Under the pieces are notes generated by a model. That model was not told where the DNA came from. It ran no database searches and saw only the letters and a list, made by a program, of their open reading frames with translations. The translations under genes were made by a program, and so were the position numbers. Below, piece after piece: positions 63,001 through 64,000 of a stretch of 64,000 bases of DNA. Positions within the stretch are counted from its first letter, which is position 1, and each line of letters starts with the position of its first letter. Source of the stretch: Planctomyces sp. (GTDB lineage: Bacteria > Planctomycetota > Planctomycetia > Planctomycetales > Planctomycetaceae); contig JAEUIH010000028.1 of assembly GCA_016795105.1 (NCBI GenBank), positions 1 to 64,000 of the forward strand, in the 5' to 3' direction.

Positions 63001-64000
63001 TCACTGCGGTCGAGCAGTTTCGGGGTCTGAGCCGTCGCGAAGTGCGGGTTTCGCGACGGCTTTTTTTATGCGCACTCGCTTTAGCACAATAAAGAATCCT
63101 TCCGTCACGTCCGGCAATACTTCCCACTCCTCTGGCTGCTGTTGAAGTTCCGGAACGTCTGCCACTTGCCGAATTTGGCTGTACGGATGCTGTGTGTCCA
63201 GAACAATGTAATCTGTATCCTGCGGCACACCCGGCTGATAGTCGTTCACGGCTCGCAGATATTCGCTGTAGTCGTACGATCGCTCAAAGTGAGTCAGCCT
63301 TGTGTGGATGTAATCCGTAGAAGCGACTCGAGCATCCGCAGGCAGTTGGTTAAGCACGCGAGGAAGCATTTCTGCCCGTTTCCCGGGCACGAACAGCTTC
63401 GAGTATCCGGTCCGAGAATCTCTGGACCAGAATGCGGTTCCGACGGGCATCATTGAGCTCACAATGCATGTCATCAGCCCACATGCAAACGCGAATCGAG
63501 CCGCCTGAACAGGTTCTGGTGACCAGCAGTTGCAACTGTTCTGCACCCACGCCTGAAAATGCTTTGATTGCACGCTGCTGACTGAACTCAAGCCGGCTGC
63601 GGCGGCCCAGAATAACACCGGGAGCATTGGTGCGTGGAAGTGATGATACGGAACAACCATGTCAGCGATGCTGCCATCACCCAGCTGGATCAGACTCAGC
63701 ATCACAAAAGTCCCGGCTGCTGCTGCCAGTCGGACTGGCGACCGGAAAAACAGAAATCCTGCCGGCACGCTCAGCGCCGCGACATAAAACAATGTTCTCC
63801 AGCTGGCAAATTGTCCCAGAACTTTCAGTGGATCTCTAAGTGTTGTTCGAATCAGATCGCCCGGGCTGTTTCCCAGGTCTCCAAAATAGCGGCTGTAATG
63901 CACGACAGCACCACCACGAAACGCGGGAATGATGACGGTCACGGCGGCAAGCAGGTATATCACAGAAAATAATAGAACGCCTAGCGACCATCGCGATGAT
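63001..64000 (-). CDS. DUF2079-like multi-pass membrane protein, cut at the right edge
   Basis: A partial gene. The frame is open to the window edge (64000) and a GTG at 63961-63963 is therefore probably internal. At least 332 residues are visible. Membrane helices (YLLAAVTVIIPAF, TLFYVAALSVPAGFLFF, AAAAGTFVMLSLIQLG, FAFACGLMTCIVSSM) alternate with periplasmic loops. RYFGDLGNSPGDLIRTTL and YHHFHAPMLPVLFWAAA are DUF2079-like. The family is related to membrane glycosyltransferase-like proteins of unknown function. The C-terminus is charged. The last codons overlap the secretin terminator. Confidence 0.85.
   Translation of the reverse strand, partial: SSRWSLGVLLFSVIYLLAAVTVIIPAFRGGAVVHYSRYFGDLGNSPGDLIRTTLRDPLKVLGQFASWRTLFYVAALSVPAGFLFFRSPVRLAAAAGTFVMLSLIQLGDGSIADMVVPYHHFHAPMLPVLFWAAAAGLSSVSSVQSKHFQAWVQNSCNCWSPEPVQAARFAFACGLMTCIVSSMMPVGTAFWSRDSRTGYSKLFVPGKRAEMLPRVLNQLPADARVASTDYIHTRLTHFERSYDYSEYLRAVNDYQPGVPQDTDYIVLDTQHPYSQIRQVADVPELQQQPEEWEVLPDVTEGFFIVLKRVRIKKAVAKPALRDGSDPETARPQ
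63030..63067 (+). terminator. Intrinsic terminator of the secretin gene, inside the convergent gene
   Basis: AGCCGTCGCGAA pairs with TTCGCGACGGCT, with a short GTGCGGG loop, followed by seven T residues. It is about 130 bp beyond the secretin stop. The same bases code for the end of the convergent DUF2079 protein (AVAKPALRDG). Confidence 0.9.

Overview
The window looks like chromosome of a planctomycete (phylum Planctomycetota, probably order Planctomycetales). The evidence is a set of families concentrated in that group: a lone DUF1501 protein with a twin-arginine leader, a DUF1559 protein with a prepilin-type N-terminus, a short planctomycete-type (PSCyt1) cytochrome, an ECF sigma factor with a very long C-terminal extension, a Ser/Thr kinase, several exported PQQ-propeller proteins and a very large secretin. 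Gene ends are decorated with short GTAG-headed palindromic repeats. There is one tRNA gene, and no rRNA, insertion sequence, prophage or CRISPR array was seen.

Layout. 1-11.1 kb: an exported esterase faces a rightward block with an RND efflux adaptor and pump, a GH2 glycosidase and an HD-domain protein. 11.1-18.9 kb: a zinc-ribbon-like hypothetical, DUF1501, a small membrane protein, NAD(P)H-hydrate dehydratase, a leucine-rich-repeat-like membrane protein, a class 3 lipase and the ECF sigma factor fused to a secretin-like domain. 18.9-31.2 kb: a tightly packed leftward run of eight genes: a TonB-like anchored protein, an ExbB/TolQ channel, an ExbD, a Ser/Thr kinase fused to a second ExbD, a membrane-anchored PQQ propeller, a peptide-binding-type solute receptor, an exported hypothetical and proB. 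31.4-39.8 kb: DUF1559, an MntR-like regulator, a REC-PAS-GGDEF-EAL protein, a large hybrid histidine kinase and an FHA protein. 40-50 kb: rarA, a PAP2 phosphatase, a BON-like protein, a beta-helix protein, three cytochrome c'-like proteins, mgsA, a SAM methyltransferase, tRNA-Leu and lysA. 50-64 kb: an exported protein with a degenerate receiver domain, a bacillithiol-type deacetylase, small lipoproteins, a PQQ lipoprotein, a Cys-rich repeat protein, a thioesterase, a gamma-glutamylcyclotransferase, the secretin, and a DUF2079 membrane protein cut by the right edge.

The best candidate for an undescribed system is the 18.9-31.2 kb run. It combines an ion-driven ExbB/ExbD motor and a TonB-like partner with a cytoplasmic Ser/Thr kinase carried on the N-terminus of one ExbD subunit, plus exported propeller and solute-binding partners. 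The topology fits: ExbD has a cytoplasmic N-terminus, so the kinase would sit inside the cell and the ExbD domain in the periplasm. A second lead is the ECF sigma factor whose C-terminal half resembles the N-domain module of the secretin encoded 40 kb away. A third is the set of GTAG-headed repeats that repeatedly supply or abut stop codons. All functional statements are read from sequence and remembered family features; no database search was run.
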